64,000 nucleotides of DNA from Fabrea salina (taxonomy: Eukaryota > Ciliophora > Heterotrichea > Heterotrichida > Fabreidae): positions 248,001-312,000 of the forward strand of contig JALIHJ010000012.1 in the NCBI GenBank assembly GCA_022984795.1, in the 5' to 3' direction. The position numbers were made by a program, and so were the translations under genes. Positions 36,636-46,532 of this stretch are shown piece by piece; within the stretch, counting starts at the first letter, position 1; each line of letters begins with the position of its first letter. The notes beneath the pieces were generated by a model that worked only from the letters and a program-made list of their open reading frames with translations, had not been told where the DNA came from and made no database searches.

Positions 36636-37907
36636 ATGGAATCTTCTTGCAAGGGAAAATGCCAACCCACTTCTAAGTGTGAGTGCGGAGCTTTACTGTG
36701 CACACATACAATTCTTAATCACACTATTAGGGGGCACATGACATGCTCTCTTCCTCATAGAGTAAGTTTGGGCCAAATCCTTGCCCAGATTTCTGAACGC
36801 GAAGAAGAAATAGCCGAGTTGAGTCAGTTAATAATTAAGCAAGTCCAAACAATAACTTCATATCAACTTAACCAACTCAATAACCTGAAAAAAAGGGTTA
36901 CTGACTTTTACGAAATGAATGCAGTTAGTATAGAGCAAGTCAGGGGGTGGGTAGACGCTGTCAAACCATCAAGAGAACAACTAGGCAAACTCAATGATCT
37001 CATTGAGAAGCTGAGTGCTGACAAGTTCACTGTTAGTGTTCCAACGATAGTTTCTGGAAGCAGAGACAATACCATTAGAGTTTGGAAAAACGACCAGTCT
37101 AGAGTGTTGCAGGGTCATACGAGTGCAGTGCAGTCAGTGACTGTTTGTAAAACTAAAGGACTCATCGTTTCTGGGGGTTTTGATGAAGTCATCAGAGTGT
37201 GGAACCTGTCCTCTGGAGAGCAAACTCAAGTACTAAGTGGTCACAGTGGTGCAGTGTGGTCAGTAGTTATTTCCAAAAAGAACGACTTAATTGTGTCGGG
37301 GAGTGCTGACAATACAGTCAGGCTGTGGAGTTTAGTTTCCGGAAAGCAAGTCCAAGTGCTCAAAGGTCATAGTGATGGAGTTAGGTCAGTGGCCGTTTCT
37401 AGCAAGGATGAGTTTTTTGTTTCAGGAAGTGGAGACAAAACTATTAGAATTTGGAACTTGTCTGAGCAAACCCAGGTTCTGGAAGGGCATACCAGCGAGG
37501 TTTGTTCAGTAGCTATTTCAAGTAGAGATGACCTCATAGTTTCTGGGGGTCAGGATAAAGCACTTAGGGTCTGGAGTGTTGTTTCTGGACAGCAACTTAG
37601 GGTCCTGAATGGGCACAACTATCATGTGTATTCAGTGGTTATTTCTAGTAAGGGTGACTTTGTTGTGTCTGGAAGTTGGGACAAGACTATCAGGGTGTGG
37701 AGTCTTGTTTCTGGAAAACAAACTCTAGTTCTTAGAGGGCACACTGGCCATGTGCGCTCAGTGAGTTTATCAAGAGACAACAACTACTTAGTGTCCGGAG
37801 GGGGCTATGGAGACAACTCAGTTAGAATTTGGAGTCTGCAAACGGGCGAGCAAACCCAGTTACTAGAAGGACATACTTTTGGCGTTAGTTCGGTTGACTT
37901 TTTCTGA
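36636..37907 (+). CDS. WD40-repeat protein with B-box-like N-terminus
   Basis: This 423-residue protein has a Cys/His-rich N-terminus resembling a B-box (CQPTSKCECGALLCTH, then HMTC). A coiled coil follows at about residues 50-115, then seven WD40 repeats at about 130-423, each with the pattern VVSGS.D.TIRVW and VLxGHTxxV. This makes a full propeller. It could be a TRAF- or TRIM-like scaffold; enzymatic RING residues are not seen. It ends at TGA, one of the genes showing that TGA is a stop here. The repeats are close to one another in sequence, suggesting recent repeat amplification. Confidence 0.85.
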   Translation: MESSCKGKCQPTSKCECGALLCTHTILNHTIRGHMTCSLPHRVSLGQILAQISEREEEIAELSQLIIKQVQTITSYQLNQLNNLKKRVTDFYEMNAVSIEQVRGWVDAVKPSREQLGKLNDLIEKLSADKFTVSVPTIVSGSRDNTIRVWKNDQSRVLQGHTSAVQSVTVCKTKGLIVSGGFDEVIRVWNLSSGEQTQVLSGHSGAVWSVVISKKNDLIVSGSADNTVRLWSLVSGKQVQVLKGHSDGVRSVAVSSKDEFFVSGSGDKTIRIWNLSEQTQVLEGHTSEVCSVAISSRDDLIVSGGQDKALRVWSVVSGQQLRVLNGHNYHVYSVVISSKGDFVVSGSWDKTIRVWSLVSGKQTLVLRGHTGHVRSVSLSRDNNYLVSGGGYGDNSVRIWSLQTGEQTQLLEGHTFGVSSVDFF

Positions 37908-37930
37908 TGTTTTAAATCCATAATGTTAAT

Positions 37931-40900
37931 TTAATCATTAGCAGGAGCCACACTTACCAAACTCACGTGGGATTTGTTGCTTAATTTGAAGGGACTCTTT
38001 GGGAGTTCTCTAGAAAAGTTGACGCAGTTCCTAAGCCTGAAGGAGTTCCTCGACAATGAGCTGAGTTTCATTTTAAGATGCTTGCTGTGCTTTAAGTCTT
38101 GGTACCGGGATTCCGTAGAAGACATTAAGAACTCAAATACTTCTAGAAGTCCAAACACAGAACCTAACAAAGCACTTCCCACAAGCAACCAGGTTTGTTT
38201 GGGACTTCTGTTTATGACAAGTCCAGTGTCACTTCTTTGAATGTCTATTTGGATGTTCAGTCCAGAACTGAAAGAAATTCTGCTTAGAAATTACTCTTCT
38301 GTGTCAAACTCTGAACCTTTGGTAGGCAAGTCTAGACCTGAAAGGTGGTAGCCAGTGCTTTCTGAAGACTCGTCGCTGTAAACCTGAGTAAAAGTTACAG
38401 AAGGAATGCTGTTGATTAGGAAAATGCTTGGACTAGGTCCTCTGAAAACTTTGGATCCTGAAGGCTCGAGGTATTGCACAACCGAACTTTTTTGGTCTGG
38501 AATTGAAGAACTTGAAGTTAAATTGAGTTCTATTCCTGACGCATAAGAAAATACTTCTTTGAAACTTAAGTCTACTGTGCTTCCTGTGAGTATTTCGCAG
38601 TTGTTGCAGGTCATTTCAATTGCGCAGCCTAAATTGTCCTTAGTGCAGCTGGTGTAGAACCTTCCCTGGATGCTTTGGTATTCAATGCTGATTAAAGGGT
38701 GGCACTCCTGGTCCTTGACGCAGTCTCCTCTGTAGTACAACAAGTTTAAATGAATTTGCAGTTCTGCATTGAATTGTTTTTGCTCATTTTCCAAGACTAC
38801 AAAAGGAACCAGTGTTTTTGTTTCTTGCAAGTTGTTTCCAAAGAAGTCAATGAGTGTTTCGGAAACCAGAAACATTGCTGCGAAGACAAAAACTAGTGAA
38901 AAGAAACCCCCGTAAGCGTTCTTCTTGATGTAAACGGGCTCGTTATCTTTGTGGTTATGAGAACGCTCAAACAAGTCGATGAACTTAATCAAATTTCTGA
39001 ACCTCTTTTTAGAAAGTACCACTCCAAGGATAATTACTCCAACTAACACCACTGTTATCTGGATCAACAGAACTATTTGGTCTTTGTTTTCAATGGTATC
39101 ATCATAAGGCAGTGGCTGAATAGATTTGTACTGGTAATCTGAATAGCTGATTGAAGGGCTTATTGTTCCAACGGGACACTGCATATGTGATTGACAATCT
39201 AGGCATTGGGATTTCCCTATTTCCGGGTTGTATTGGTCTTTGGAGCAAAGGTAACACTGGGATATCGAGACTGCACCTGGGTAAGAGTTAAAAGTTCCTG
39301 CCGGACACTGCTTACAAGAAGTTTGTCCAAACTCAGAGGAGTAACTTCCTTTTGGGCAGAGTATGCAGTCTTCACCACTTTGGTAGGTTCCTGGACTGCA
39401 AGGTATTCCAGATATGCCTTCAAGGGAGTTCAGGTTTATTTTGTAAAACTTATTGGTGGTTATTTTCCTGCGAATAATTGCTCCAGAAGTAGCAGACCCT
39501 CCGTGGATGTACAGGTCGGACTTGAAGTACGTAGAAGCTGCACTGAAGCTGTAGTCAGGTAGTTCAGGGTAGTCTGTGTAGTTGTTAGTTTCCAAGTCAA
39601 GTAAGTAAAATGATTTAAATGGCCTTATACTCCAAATCTGGCCACCTGCCACAAAAACCCTGTTTCCAATTTTTTGGATGTTTGCTCCAGCTCTGTTTCT
39701 AGCTTCCGAGTATCCGTTATCAAACACCTTTTTCCACCTTTTAGTTGAAAGGTCGAAGTAGTAAACCATTCCCAAAGGCGTTTCTGACTCGCTACTTCCG
39801 TACATTACGTAGAGCTTTTCTCCTTCTAAGCTGCACTCAGCATAAGCTACTTTGCCTGGGCCTTCAAAGCTTCCTTCACTAAGTAGTTCGTAGGTCCCTG
39901 CTCCAGTGTCAAACTTCCACAAGTCCGCTAGTGGGCCTGACTTGTCTTCTCCTCCAAACACGTAAATGATGGTTTGTGCTACTCCCAAACAGGCTCCTTT
40001 TCTAGGACTAGGTGCACTGCTTGACCTGACTTCCAGTAGTTTCCAGTTGTTGGAGTAAGCATTGTAGATGTGGGCGTCGTTGGCAAGTCCTTCTTCAGTT
40101 TCGCCTCCCCAAACCACTAAGTTGTCTGCAAAGGTTCCAGGTGCGTAAGACGACCTTGGCGAAGGCAAGTTGCCCTTTGACTTAAGTTCAGACCACTCCT
40201 CTTTTAAGGGGTCAAACACCCAGAAGTCCCCTAGCTTTTGTCCTTCGTTTTTGCCTCCAAACAAGTAGAACTTGCCCAGAATAGGCATGAGTGAGTGCTC
40301 TGCTCTTTCAGAGGGTCCTTCAAAGTCTTCACTTACAACTGAGTACTGAAGCGAGTCCAGGTCTATCTGCACCAAGGAGTTCCTGATTCCAGACTCACTG
40401 TAGCCCCCAAACATGTAGAAGTGGCTTCCCACCTTGGCAAACCCAAAGGAGTCCCTTTTCACTAGGTGGTAGTTAGGGCCCTTCTGAACTTGCAGTGTTT
40501 CCCAGTTCCAGCTGCCACTTTCCAGACTCACTCTTGCAACTTGGTCTACGTCTTGCGAAAGCTCGTTAGACCAGCCATAAAAAATGTACAGGTAGTTGTT
40601 GTAGACACAAGTGCCATGCAAGTAAACATTAGTGTACATGCTGGAAGAAGTAAGGTCCTCCCAAACTTGGTTAGTTAAGTCGTACCTGAAAAGTTCAGGT
40701 TTGTAGTTGTTGGGTTGTCCATAAGTTTCTCCGCCAGTGAGGTAGAGGTAGTTTCCGTGGAAGTCAAGTCTAGAGCCCATTTTAGGAAGAGGCAGTTGTC
40801 CTCCAGACTCTAACTTCTCCCAAGTCAGAGTTTCCAGGTTCAGTCTAAGTAACTCTTACCCGTGCAAGTCATTTTTATACCCAGAGTCGCTAATTCCACC

Positions 40901-41374
40901 AAACACAAAAAAGTATGGCTTAGAGTTTTTATACCCAGTAGTATAGGCAAACCTGTACCGAGGATCAGGTTCGTAGCCGTTAGTTAACAACTCATGCCAC
41001 TAATTGGAACTTACTTTCATTCCTGACGTATAAAAGCACCAAGTGTCCTGCAAAGGACCATTTTCTCCCAAACCACCAAAAAAGCAAATCCTACTGCTGC
41101 TGTGAACAAAACTTCCTGCGTTGTACCTTGCTTCCGGATAGATATGTGAGTAAGGAGATAACTTTTCCCAAGTGTCTCTGTCGAAGTAGTAAGCCCATAT
41201 GTCATTATACGAGTTAGTCGTACCAAAATTGCCTCCAGAAACATACAAAGCATTAAGGGTGTTTAAGTAAGTCATAGAAGAGTGCTGTCTTTTGGAGGGC
41301 GGCAAATCACGTCTGGGGATTTTGGTAAAGTCTAGTGAGTAGGCCAAAGCAATTAAAACCAGCAAAAGGATCAT
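37931..41374 (-). CDS. Kelch-repeat, GCC2/GCC3 Cys-rich transmembrane receptor-like protein (three 15-nt introns)
   Basis: Four exons (41374-41015, 40999-40860, 40844-38295, 38279-37931) join in one frame to 1132 residues. A signal peptide covers about 1-14 (MILLLVLIALAYS). Kelch repeats fill about 20-630 (for example YFFVFGGISDSGYKNDLHG). GCC2/GCC3-type Cys-rich repeats follow at about 640-730 (CPKGSYSSEFGQTSCKQCPA). Transmembrane helices lie near 755-775, 800-825 and about 1050, with a Lys/Ser-rich tail. Without splicing the gene would look like three separate pieces. This architecture is a large surface-protein family in ciliates; the ligand is unknown. A second copy lies at 55.2-58.7 kb. 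Confidence 0.88.
38280..38294 (-). other. 15-nt intron, third of the kelch gene
   Basis: The coding strand reads GTAATTTCTAAGCAG. Splicing joins FDTEE to ISFSSGLNIQIDIQ and adds a C-terminal membrane helix (QTWLLVGSALLGSVFGLLEV). The paralogue at 55.6 kb has a 15-nt intron at the same position. Confidence 0.8.
40845..40859 (-). other. 15-nt intron, second of the kelch gene
   Basis: The coding strand reads GTAAGAGTTACTTAG, in phase 2. Removal joins KNDLHG to LNLETLTWEKL, restoring a kelch repeat. Confidence 0.9.
41000..41014 (-). other. 15-nt intron, first of the kelch gene
   Basis: The coding strand reads GTAAGTTCCAATTAG, in phase 0, ending in an in-frame TAG if retained. Removal joins SGMK to WHELLTNGYEPDPR. 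Confidence 0.92.
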
Positions 41375-41404
41375 TTATTATTTAGGTTAATTAGTTGTTC
41401 TTAA

Positions 41405-42205
41405 CTAATTCAAACTACTCAAGTTAGCGTAGTTTCGTCCAAAACTCCTGAACTTAGCCGTAAAAGGGGCGTATTTGCTGGAAGCACGAGTTTTGGGCAC
41501 AGAGTTTGTTTGGGTTTTTTTAAGAATGGAGTACGTTTTCAGAGAAGTTTTGGGCTTAGACCTGTATGAAACTAGAGAGTCCACCTTAACAACGTTTGGA
41601 CGGGGTTTAGGTGTAATTAACTTGCATATAATGGACCCTTTCCTTGAGTTCCTAAATACATTGTTGCAGTCGTTTGGAAAAATACTTTGGACCTTATTTA
41701 CACTGTTTTCTTCACAAAGAACAGTTTCTGGACGTGCAGAGTTTTCTTTGTTGACTCTTTTGTAATCAAGGCTTTTTATGGGGTTTTTGGAATGCCTAGA
41801 AAGGTTCAGTAACTCGTAGCTTTGTTCACTTACTCTACGGAAGCCCAAATCGTGCCTTTTAGCGCGTTCGCTGTAGTTTTGGCTTTTGTGGACTTTGGAA
41901 CCCAAACTTAGTTGATTTTTGATGTAGCTTAAAGGTTCGACTGAGAAGTTTTGGGGTTTTTTGGAGCCGTGGGTTCTTTTGGAGTACCTTGCAGAAGTGG
42001 TGCTTAGTCTGTTGGGCTTGTTGCACTTCTGAGTTTTTGGTCTTTGGTTGTACAAGTATTTGAGGTTGGTCCAACCCGTTATTTCAGAGTCTAGTAAAGC
42101 ACTGAACTCGGAATTGGCGGTTTCAAGGTTTTCACTCATGTCGAAGGTTTGGCTTTCGTTAACTAGAATTTGCGTGCAGGCAGCTTCGATGTTAGAACTT
42201 TTCAT
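41405..42205 (-). CDS. Small basic disordered protein 1 of a four-gene group
   Basis: This encodes 266 residues, high in Ser, Lys, Asn and Arg, with almost no hydrophobic segments. The C-terminus reads KYAPFTAKFRSFGRNYANLSS. No domain is recognised. It is one of four adjacent genes (41.4-44.0 kb) encoding proteins of this composition, arranged as a divergent pair and a convergent pair. Fifty-one bp separate its ATG from the next gene. Confidence 0.6.
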   Translation of the reverse strand: MKSSNIEAACTQILVNESQTFDMSENLETANSEFSALLDSEITGWTNLKYLYNQRPKTQKCNKPNRLSTTSARYSKRTHGSKKPQNFSVEPLSYIKNQLSLGSKVHKSQNYSERAKRHDLGFRRVSEQSYELLNLSRHSKNPIKSLDYKRVNKENSARPETVLCEENSVNKVQSIFPNDCNNVFRNSRKGSIICKLITPKPRPNVVKVDSLVSYRSKPKTSLKTYSILKKTQTNSVPKTRASSKYAPFTAKFRSFGRNYANLSSLN

Positions 42206-42256
42206 TTATAACATTGGTTTCTTTACTTAACTCCTTTAAACAACGTTACTAATAAA

Positions 42257-42949
42257 ATGAAATCAAACTACTCAGTCAGTCCAAATAAACCAGGGTTAAG
42301 AAAGCTAAGGAACCTAAACGAAGAAAGGTCTTTGTTGAAGTCTTTTTCTCGAAGTGGTTTGCAATCCCGGAGTCCATGTTTTGTAGAAGTGGAGTCCAAC
42401 TGGAAGAACTTAAAGTTAGACCTAGAAGCTAGACCTAGTTTGGAAGAGTTCCACCGAACAAGGAACTCCCAAACCAGAAAAAGAGAACTCAGCGTTGAAA
42501 ATTCACTTCTGAGAAGTCAAATTTTTTCAGCTACCCAAAAAGCACTTGGAAGTGCCCAAGTTGCTGAAACTAAGTTAAAAAACCGAGTTAGAAAGACCAA
42601 CAAAAGTCCCACAACTAAAGAAGTCCCCAGGAATGTTGATGATGGCCACCCTCCTCCTTATTCGAAATGCCCACAAACCAACCCAAAGTCCAAAACACCA
42701 GTTGGTTCAAAACAAAAAGACCCCAAAAACCAAGCACAACGCTATGCACTAAGAACTAAAGAACTTAAAAGGTCTGTCGTAAATGTGCGAAACCCTCACA
42801 AAAAGACCAACAAGCAAAGTGTAGTTGCAGAACTCTTTGAAGACTCCAAAGAAAGTTGTGCCAGAAAACCTAGCAAGAAGCTTTCTAAGAAAGACGAAAA
42901 CGTGCTAGTTTCTAGACTTTACAGTCACAAGTTTCATATTCCCAAATAA
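42257..42949 (+). CDS. Small basic disordered protein 2 of a four-gene group
   Basis: This encodes 230 residues, rich in Lys, Arg, Ser and Asn. A short helical segment lies near residues 75-105 (KRELSVENSLLRSQIFSAT); the middle is Pro/Lys-rich and the end basic (RLYSHKFHIPK). No family is recognised. The next gene follows after 30 bp on the same strand. Confidence 0.6.
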   Translation: MKSNYSVSPNKPGLRKLRNLNEERSLLKSFSRSGLQSRSPCFVEVESNWKNLKLDLEARPSLEEFHRTRNSQTRKRELSVENSLLRSQIFSATQKALGSAQVAETKLKNRVRKTNKSPTTKEVPRNVDDGHPPPYSKCPQTNPKSKTPVGSKQKDPKNQAQRYALRTKELKRSVVNVRNPHKKTNKQSVVAELFEDSKESCARKPSKKLSKKDENVLVSRLYSHKFHIPK

Positions 42950-42979
42950 CTTAAATTGTACACTGTCCATATAATAAGC

Positions 42980-43339
42980 ATGAAACAAGGATGCTTAGAG
43001 AAAATAGAAGAAACTAAGCACAAGAAGTCCCTTAAATTGTCAACACTAAACAACTCAATTATAAATTCAAGGATGTCAGTGTCCCCTAGGTCCACCAACT
43101 CTTCAGTCACTCCTTTAAAGTTGTCTATTAAAACCCCAAACGCAACTCAGTTAGATAAACACTGTGAAAAGCTCCTTATGCTTTCGGACTTTTACGAAAA
43201 GCAAGCTAAGAACTTCGCAGCCAACAGAATAAAGCGCAGTCGGGCTTTAATTAACACACTGAACCACCCTAAGTTATTCAACCAAAGTGTTACACCCAAA
43301 ATGCAGCGCATAAAACTTCCAAAACTAAAAAAAAGTTAA
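42980..43339 (+). CDS. Small basic disordered protein 3 of a four-gene group
   Basis: I start at the ATG at 42980 (MKQGCLEKIEETKHKK) since the frame's earlier codon at 42956 is TTG. This gives 119 residues, Ser/Thr/Lys-rich, with a helix near 60-95 (LDKHCEKLLMLSDFYEKQAKNF) and a basic tail (MQRIKLPKLKKS). No family is recognised. It converges with the next gene, 8 bp apart. Confidence 0.6.
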   Translation: MKQGCLEKIEETKHKKSLKLSTLNNSIINSRMSVSPRSTNSSVTPLKLSIKTPNATQLDKHCEKLLMLSDFYEKQAKNFAANRIKRSRALINTLNHPKLFNQSVTPKMQRIKLPKLKKS

Positions 43340-43347
43340 TAAATTAA

Positions 43348-43977
43348 TTATGAAGCGTCGAAAATAGAGTTCAGAACATCTTCACTGACTTGGAGCCCCT
43401 GGGACATAGTTCTGGGGTGTTTCTCGTAAACAACAATACTTTCACTGCTTTGTTTGTTCTTTAGAGCTGAGATTTCCTTAGTCTTTTTTCCAAACCCACT
43501 TCCCATCGAGTTGATTTTCCGATGGTAGTTGAACTTAATTGTATTAACGTAAGAAGAACTAGGTCTTTGGTTTTGTCTGGAAAATAAGAGTTTCCTTTTA
43601 GGAGTGAGTGCGAAGTAAGGAAGCAGGTTAGGGTCAAGCGAGGACTTGTTGCAGTGACTAATTTCAGTGTAGATTGAAAACACTGACTGGGGAATTTCAA
43701 CTGACTTCTTCCGGTTGTGCAGTAACTTCTGCTTTTGTGCTGAAAGAATTGCTTTGAACTTCCGGCCTCTTATATGCCAGCGCGAAGGAGACTCTGAAGT
43801 CTCCCTCACTCTCATCGGAGAGTTAGTTATCACCAATTCCTCAAAATCTGTGTTTTTGGGTTGTTGTTTGTAAAGTTTGGGTGACTTTTTTCCAGGAGTT
43901 CTGTCCGGTAGTTTCTTTTTAGTAAGTTTAGAACTCTTTTTCAGGGCTTTGGACTGCAAAATCGTGTTTCCATTCAT
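43348..43977 (-). CDS. Small basic disordered protein 4 of a four-gene group
   Basis: This encodes 209 residues, Lys/Ser/Pro-rich. The basic N-terminus contains ALKKSSKLTKKKLPDRTPGKK, and there are several SP/TP sites that could be phosphorylated. No domain is recognised. It diverges from the CDPK gene across a 123-bp spacer. Confidence 0.6.
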   Translation of the reverse strand: MNGNTILQSKALKKSSKLTKKKLPDRTPGKKSPKLYKQQPKNTDFEELVITNSPMRVRETSESPSRWHIRGRKFKAILSAQKQKLLHNRKKSVEIPQSVFSIYTEISHCNKSSLDPNLLPYFALTPKRKLLFSRQNQRPSSSYVNTIKFNYHRKINSMGSGFGKKTKEISALKNKQSSESIVVYEKHPRTMSQGLQVSEDVLNSIFDAS

Positions 43978-44100
43978 CTTTTTACTAAAACACCTACTTA
44001 GTTATCAATTGAATAGTTCCAAAAACTTCAGGTTACTTCAAGTTAAATGGAGACTTAATCCAGCATATTTCAAGTAGTTTTTAATGGCTTTAGTTATAAT
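43978..44100. other. 123-bp divergent spacer upstream of CDPK
   Basis: This is AT-rich, without an open frame or tRNA boxes. It is longer than most divergent spacers in the window, so it may hold promoters for both neighbours. Confidence 0.3.
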
Positions 44101-45552
44101 ATGGGAGTAAAGGTATCAAAACGAGAAAGCACTTTAGTTAAAAGATCAGACTCAAGAAGGAGGACAAGTGTTGCAATCCAAAAGCACACTAAAAGTAAAA
44201 TTTATTTAGAGCTGTTTAAGTTTTATAACATCGGAAACCAAATAGGAAGTGGGCACTTCGGGATAGTTAGAGAAGGTACTAGAGTCACTATCTCAGAAAG
44301 GTTTGCTATGAAGAATAGCCCTTTGTCGCTTCCTAAATTGGCCATTAAGTCTATTCCTAGAATGACAAATGTTTATAAGTCAGCCATTCTGGAAAAAGAG
44401 ATTAAGGTTTTGAAGTATGTCAGCCATCCTTACATCCTAAGGTATGTAGACCTCATTAAGGAAGAATTTTCAGTAAGCATAGTAACTGAACTGTGCCCGG
44501 GCTGTACCTTGCAGAACGTAATCCAGGCAAAAGGTAAGCTAGACGAGTCCGAAGCTGCTGATTTAATCCAGAAACTACTACTAGCAGTTAACTACTTACA
44601 CCTAAGTGGCATTGCTCATAGAGACATTAAGCCAGAAAACGTTCTCGTCGGGGGAATCGATGACTTAGAGTACCCAAAGCTGATTGACTTTGGTCTCTCA
44701 AGGTTCATTGATAAAAAAGTCCCATTCTCATCAAGTGTAGGGACTCCTCTTTTTATGGCTCCAGAGATGCGCAGTGGTAAGTACAACCAGGCTTGTGACT
44801 TATGGTCACTTGGAGTGACTGCTTATTTCTTAATAACTGGAAAGTATCCCTTTACGGGTCAATTTAAAGAAGACCTTTTTGAGGCTATTAAAACCCAAAA
44901 CATCAACTTTGAAGAGGACCGCTGGAAAGGAGTCAGCGACTCTGCTAAGGACTTGGTTTCGAAGTTGCTTATAAAGAACCCCAAGAAAAGAATTACGGCA
45001 GAAAAAGCACTTATGCACCCTTGGGTTAAAAGAGAAACGAGGTGGTCCAACCCTCTTGCTCTAAAAAGGATAAAGCCAGTTGAGTACAGCTGCAGATTCC
45101 AGAAAGAGGCCTTCAGAGTTCTGTCAAGGGTTGTGCCTTCGCATAAACTTGTGGACTTGTCTAAAGACTTTCTTCAACTGGATGTTTTTAAAAGGGGATT
45201 TATTGACTTAGCAAGTTTAAAAGCAAGTCCAGAAACGTTCAAAACTGCCTCAAAAGACTTCATAAGGTTAACTGGCTCCAAAAAAGGAAGGCTGGAGTAC
45301 TTTGACTTTATAAGAATCAACTTAAAAGAATTCATTGACGAAGACAGTCTAAAGTTGGCTTTTAAAATGTTCGACTTGGACAATGACGGGTGCTTGTCAC
45401 CTGAAGACATCAAGTTTTACTTTGAATTTAACGAAGAAGAGTTCAATGAAGACGATCTAGAAGATCTGAGAGCTGCACTAGGCCTCAGTGAAGAATTTTT
45501 GCTTACGCTTGAAGAATTCAGGAGCTTAGTCTCCACTAGTACATTACTCTAA
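44101..45552 (+). CDS. Calcium-dependent protein kinase (CDPK) with N-myristoylation signal
   Basis: This 483-residue protein starts MGVKVSKRES, a myristoylation signal. The kinase domain lies at about residues 40-305: [33 protein letters not shown] and GTPLFMAPEM. A junction helix follows, then EF-hand-type segments at about 345-480; the clearest loop is DLDNDGCLSPEDIKFYF near 424. The other loops are degenerate, so calcium binding by fewer than four hands is likely. CDPKs link calcium rises to phosphorylation in alveolates and plants. A broken paralogue with the same MGVxVS start lies at 58.8-60.2 kb. Confidence 0.9.
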   Translation: MGVKVSKRESTLVKRSDSRRRTSVAIQKHTKSKIYLELFKFYNIGNQIGSGHFGIVREGTRVTISERFAMKNSPLSLPKLAIKSIPRMTNVYKSAILEKEIKVLKYVSHPYILRYVDLIKEEFSVSIVTELCPGCTLQNVIQAKGKLDESEAADLIQKLLLAVNYLHLSGIAHRDIKPENVLVGGIDDLEYPKLIDFGLSRFIDKKVPFSSSVGTPLFMAPEMRSGKYNQACDLWSLGVTAYFLITGKYPFTGQFKEDLFEAIKTQNINFEEDRWKGVSDSAKDLVSKLLIKNPKKRITAEKALMHPWVKRETRWSNPLALKRIKPVEYSCRFQKEAFRVLSRVVPSHKLVDLSKDFLQLDVFKRGFIDLASLKASPETFKTASKDFIRLTGSKKGRLEYFDFIRINLKEFIDEDSLKLAFKMFDLDNDGCLSPEDIKFYFEFNEEEFNEDDLEDLRAALGLSEEFLLTLEEFRSLVSTSTLL

Positions 45553-45558
45553 CATAAT

Positions 45559-46497
45559 TTATTTGTATTGCTCCTTGAGGAGCCTTATTTGTTGTTTTCT
45601 TTTTTGGTCAAGATCTTGAGACAACTTGTCGATCTCTTGCTGCATCTGTTGCTTCATTTGGTCAATTATCATTTTGCCGAACTCTCCCTGGGACTCAAGG
45701 TCTTTGAACTGGGTTTCGTAGTTAACCTTGATTTCTGTGACCTTTTTGCTCCTTTCTTCAAAGGACTGCTCCATGATTTCTTCTAAGTCCTTTTCAAAGG
45801 TTTCTAAGTTGCTTTCTGGAATCATGTCGAACTGGGAAAAACTAAGTTGCGGAGGAGACTCTTCGCCAATGTCGGACAAGTTGCACTCGAAGAGTTGGCT
45901 TCTGTCCATAGAAATGTCTGGGGCACTCTCCAAAGCAATGGTTTTGCTGAGGTTTTTAGCTTTGCGGCCTTCCAGTCTTTTCTGGAGAGCTGAGTCTTGG
46001 GAAGAAAAGTCATTTTTAGTTCTGTTAACTACTTCGTCAGTTCTGGCTTTGTGTCTTTTGAGCATCCGCACTGAGTTCTTGTTAGTTTGGAGCTCTGGAG
46101 AGGACCTCGAGAACTCCACTTCAAGTGCTTTTTTGGACCTTTCTGTTTCTAACTTCCGAGTTTTGAGTCTGTCGGTGCTGTGGATTGTAGGCGAAGCAGA
46201 GTGAGTAGTTCTTTTTGTGCCTGACATAGCAGCTAGAATGTGGGGTTTAACTAGCATTTTGTGCATTCTTTCTTGGAAGTCCAAGTACTTAGAGTCCTTT
46301 TTGTACTCGTAGAACTCAATGGCCTGAGTGTAAAGTTCCACACACTCGTTGATCAGTTGGGGACTGGGGTTGTTGTCGATTTCTAGTTCTTTTTCGAGCA
46401 ACAAAGTCGCAAAGTCAGAGCCTAGTTTGGGAGGACTGGTGTTTTTGTCTTGCGGCAAACAGGGTTTTAGGGTTAAGCTACTTTTTTTAGAAGACAT
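45559..46497 (-). CDS. MIT-like and coiled-coil protein
   Basis: This encodes 312 residues. Residues about 40-85 (SPQLINECVELYTQAIEFYEY) form a helical hairpin with MIT-like spacing. A Ser/Lys/Arg-rich linker and a C-terminal coiled coil at about 235-312 (MIIDQMKQQMQQEIDKLSQDL) follow. MIT domains bind ESCRT-III tails; the match here is modest. Six bp separate its stop from the CDPK stop. Confidence 0.6.
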   Translation of the reverse strand: MSSKKSSLTLKPCLPQDKNTSPPKLGSDFATLLLEKELEIDNNPSPQLINECVELYTQAIEFYEYKKDSKYLDFQERMHKMLVKPHILAAMSGTKRTTHSASPTIHSTDRLKTRKLETERSKKALEVEFSRSSPELQTNKNSVRMLKRHKARTDEVVNRTKNDFSSQDSALQKRLEGRKAKNLSKTIALESAPDISMDRSQLFECNLSDIGEESPPQLSFSQFDMIPESNLETFEKDLEEIMEQSFEERSKKVTEIKVNYETQFKDLESQGEFGKMIIDQMKQQMQQEIDKLSQDLDQKRKQQIRLLKEQYK

Positions 46498-46532
46498 ATC
46501 GTTTATTCGCCATTTTAGGCAGTTTAAATAAT

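Noticed and set aside
36636-37935. TGA read as Trp, which would extend the WD40 protein by nine codons
   Set aside because: The propeller ends naturally at the TGA, the RING gene (50584) also ends at TGA just before the next ATG, and TGG is used for Trp throughout intact genes.
38291-41374. Kelch gene as two or three separate genes
   Set aside because: Three 15-nt introns with a shared pattern join the pieces in frame, and the paralogue has an intron at one of the same places.
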